From Streptomyces sp. NBC_01317 (GTDB lineage Bacteria > Actinomycetota > Actinomycetes > Streptomycetales > Streptomycetaceae): a stretch of 64,000 bases of DNA. Where the stretch lies: positions 2,959,501 through 3,023,500 of the forward strand of contig NZ_CP108393.1 of NCBI RefSeq assembly GCF_035961655.1. Reading direction: 5' to 3'. The position numbers and the translations under genes were made by a program. Of the stretch, positions 32,601 to 35,600 are shown one piece after another (the stretch's first letter is position 1; each line of letters opens with the position of its first letter). The notes beneath the pieces were generated by a model. That model was not told the origin of the DNA and ran no database searches. It saw nothing but the letters and a program-made list of their open reading frames with translations.

Positions 32601-35600
32601 GCCGATCCGCGCTGGCCGGAGGCCGCCCGGGGCTGGGAGCGGGCGCTGGGCCGCGCCCTGGCGGGCGATCCGCGGGTCACCGCCGCCGCCCGCGCGGCGC
32701 TGGCGGCCGTCCACCGCTTCGGCGTCGGCCGGTTCGGCGAGGCGGGGGCAACGTCGGCGTTCTTCTCCGTCGCCGACGACGACGCGGGCGTGGACCTCGA
32801 CGCCGCCCTGCGACGGCTGCTGGACCCCGAGGGGGGCGCCGGGCTGCCGGAGCTGATGGAGGCGTACGCGCGGGGTGTGGGGCTCACCGTATGGTTCACG
32901 CCTCCGGCGCCGCTCGACCGGGAGGGCAACTGGTACCGGGAGTTCCACCACGACCGGGGCTTCCCGGTGGGCCACGGCCCGGCCGACGCCGCCCGCGAGG
33001 CGCTGTCGCGCTACTCGCATCTGGCCGGCGTGCGGCGGGCGGACGTCCTGGCGTTCCGGGAGGCCGTCATCGGCTGGCAGCTGTCCCTGGACCGCCACTC
33101 CCTGATCGAGGTCCTTCTCGCCTCCCACACCCTCGGCCTCGGGGACACCGCCGAGCGGGCGGCGGCTCTCGGCGACGCGGTCCACCTCTACCAATGGGCG
33201 GACGCCCTGTCCCCTCGTACCCGTTCCGACTCGGCCGAGCAGGACGGCAGTCTGCGGCTGCCGCACCGGCGGCTGTACGGCACCGGGGCCGGCCGGTTCG
33301 CCGCGGAGGCCACCGGGGCCGGCACGGTGCCCGACGGTCTTGTCCTCGCCGTACAGCGCGGGGAGCGGCTGCTGTCTGGGGAGTACGACCCCGAGGAGCT
33401 GCCGGGACGCGAGGAGGCACTGCTCGACTGGCGGCGGCGGCACGGCAGTTCGCCCCTCGACGGTCTTGACCGCGCCCATGTCACCGCCCTCCACCTGCTG
33501 GGCGGCCCGGACGCAACGCTGCTGGGCACGCCCGACCCGGTGGGGCGGGCCGGGTCCCTCGTCGCGGGCGAACTCCGCGGCGGCGGCTTCACGTTCCCCG
33601 TCCTGCTGATGAACGACCCCGGCTTCCGTGGCCTCGCCGCGCAGGCGGAGGCGATCGCGGAGTCCGCTCCCGACCGCGGGGAACGGCTGGCGACGCTGCT
33701 CACCGCCATGGGGCGGCGGATCGGCGAACTGGCCCCCCGTATCCGGGCGGAGGTGTCCCAGCACAGCGCTTTCGGCGCCGAGGCGCTGGACCGGCTGCCG
33801 GCCGTGAACGCTCCGGTGTGGTGGGCGGGGTGGCTGCCGGGGGACCTGCCCGCCGGGCCTGGCGGGATGGAAACATCCGGGCCTGACGGCGCGGAAACTT
33901 CCGGTCCTGACAGCACGGAGCCGCCCGGTCCGCTGGACGGGGTCTCCACGTCCTCGTTCCATGTCGCGCGGCGCACGGAGGAAACCGCGCTGGACCTGCT
34001 GGCGTCCGGCGGCGACGCGCCGGCCGGCAGGCACCCGGTGATCTTCGGGGTGGAACGCTCCTCGGGCCGCGATGTCTCGGTCTTCGCCGGGGACCCGGAC
34101 GAGGAGCCGGTGGTCTATCCAGGACCGGCCGACTTCACGGTGCTGCGCCGCTCTCTCCGTACGCATCCGGAGACGGGGCGCCGCTACGAACGCGTCCTGC
34201 TCGCCGAGACCGCCGCCACCCGCCGGGCCCTCGCCGCTCCGCCGACGGCCTCCGGGGCGGAATCCGAGGCCGACGAGGCCGGGGCCATGGCCCCGGCGTA
34301 CCCGGAGCCGGACTACTGGAACGCGCCCTGGGAGGGGCACGAGGCCGCCCGGTCCCGGTCGCGGTCCCTGTCCCTGTCCCTGTCCCTGGACAGGACGGTG
34401 GTCCAGGAGATCCGCGCGGACGGGCGGACCGTCGGCAAGGCGTCGTTCTCGCGGCACGACTGGTCGTTGCGTGAGCGTCCGTACGAACGGCTGCCCGAGG
34501 CCACCACGTACACGGAGTGGAGCCGTGGCCCCGACGGGGAACGGGTGGCCCGCAGCCGCCCGCTGCCCGCCACGGGCCGTACCGGCACGTTCTTCTGGGC
34601 GTCCCACGGCAAGGACAGCGGCTACGCCGTCGTCGGCCAGGACGACCTGCCCGTCGGCGCCGACAGCGAGAGGGTGGGGCGGCTCCTCGGCCCCGACCTG
34701 GCCGCGGCCGGCTTCACCAGCGTCACGGTCCTCGCGTGCGCCCCCGGCGTCCCGGGCGACACCGACACGCTAGCGCGGGCCGTCGAACGGGCGCGGGGCA
34801 TCGCGGACGTCACCGGCCTGGACGTGTACATCAACTCCGGCGGGGTGGCCGTCACGCCCGGCCAGGACGAGGACGGCGGCGCCACGGCCGACATCCACCT
34901 CCTGGAGTCGGCCGACGGGAGTCCGACGACGTGGCTGCGGGTCCCCCCGCGGACCCACAAGGACATCGGCGAGGACGGGGCACGCGAGACTCCGGCCCCG
35001 GCTGCCGGCCCCGACGCACGCGCGCCACGCGGCACGTACCGACGCACGGGCCCGTACGCCGCCGAACTCGACGGCACTGTCTTCGCGCTGCACGAGTCGC
35101 CCGGCGAGGGCAGTTTGGCCGCCACCCTTCTGCTGGCTCTCCGGTACGCGGCCCCCGAGGCGCTGGCGAACGCGGGAATCGACACGCCCACCGCCCTCCT
35201 CGACTGGCTGGGGCGGAACGTCACGGACGACAACCTGTCCCGGGAGACACCGCTTCCGTTGGACGGGGGCCGGATGATCCCGCTGGAACTGCTGGACGAG
35301 ATCGGTGCGCCGACCAACGCCTCCCAGCGCATGGAGGCGGTCCTCCTCGGCAATCAACTCCCGGCCTCGGACCTCGCCCTGAGCCCGGCCGCGCGTTTCC
35401 GGCTGCTGCTGCGGGACCCGTCGTACGGAGGAGAGAACGGCACGGGAGCGCTGGCGGACGCACTGGTGGCGACAGCCCCTCGCGTGCTCGGCGTCGAGCT
35501 GGCCGTGGTGGGCCCGGACGGGCAGGTGACGTACCACGGCGTCACCCCGGACGCCGACACTCCGGACACCGACGCTGCGGACGGCGGCGCCCCGGACGGC

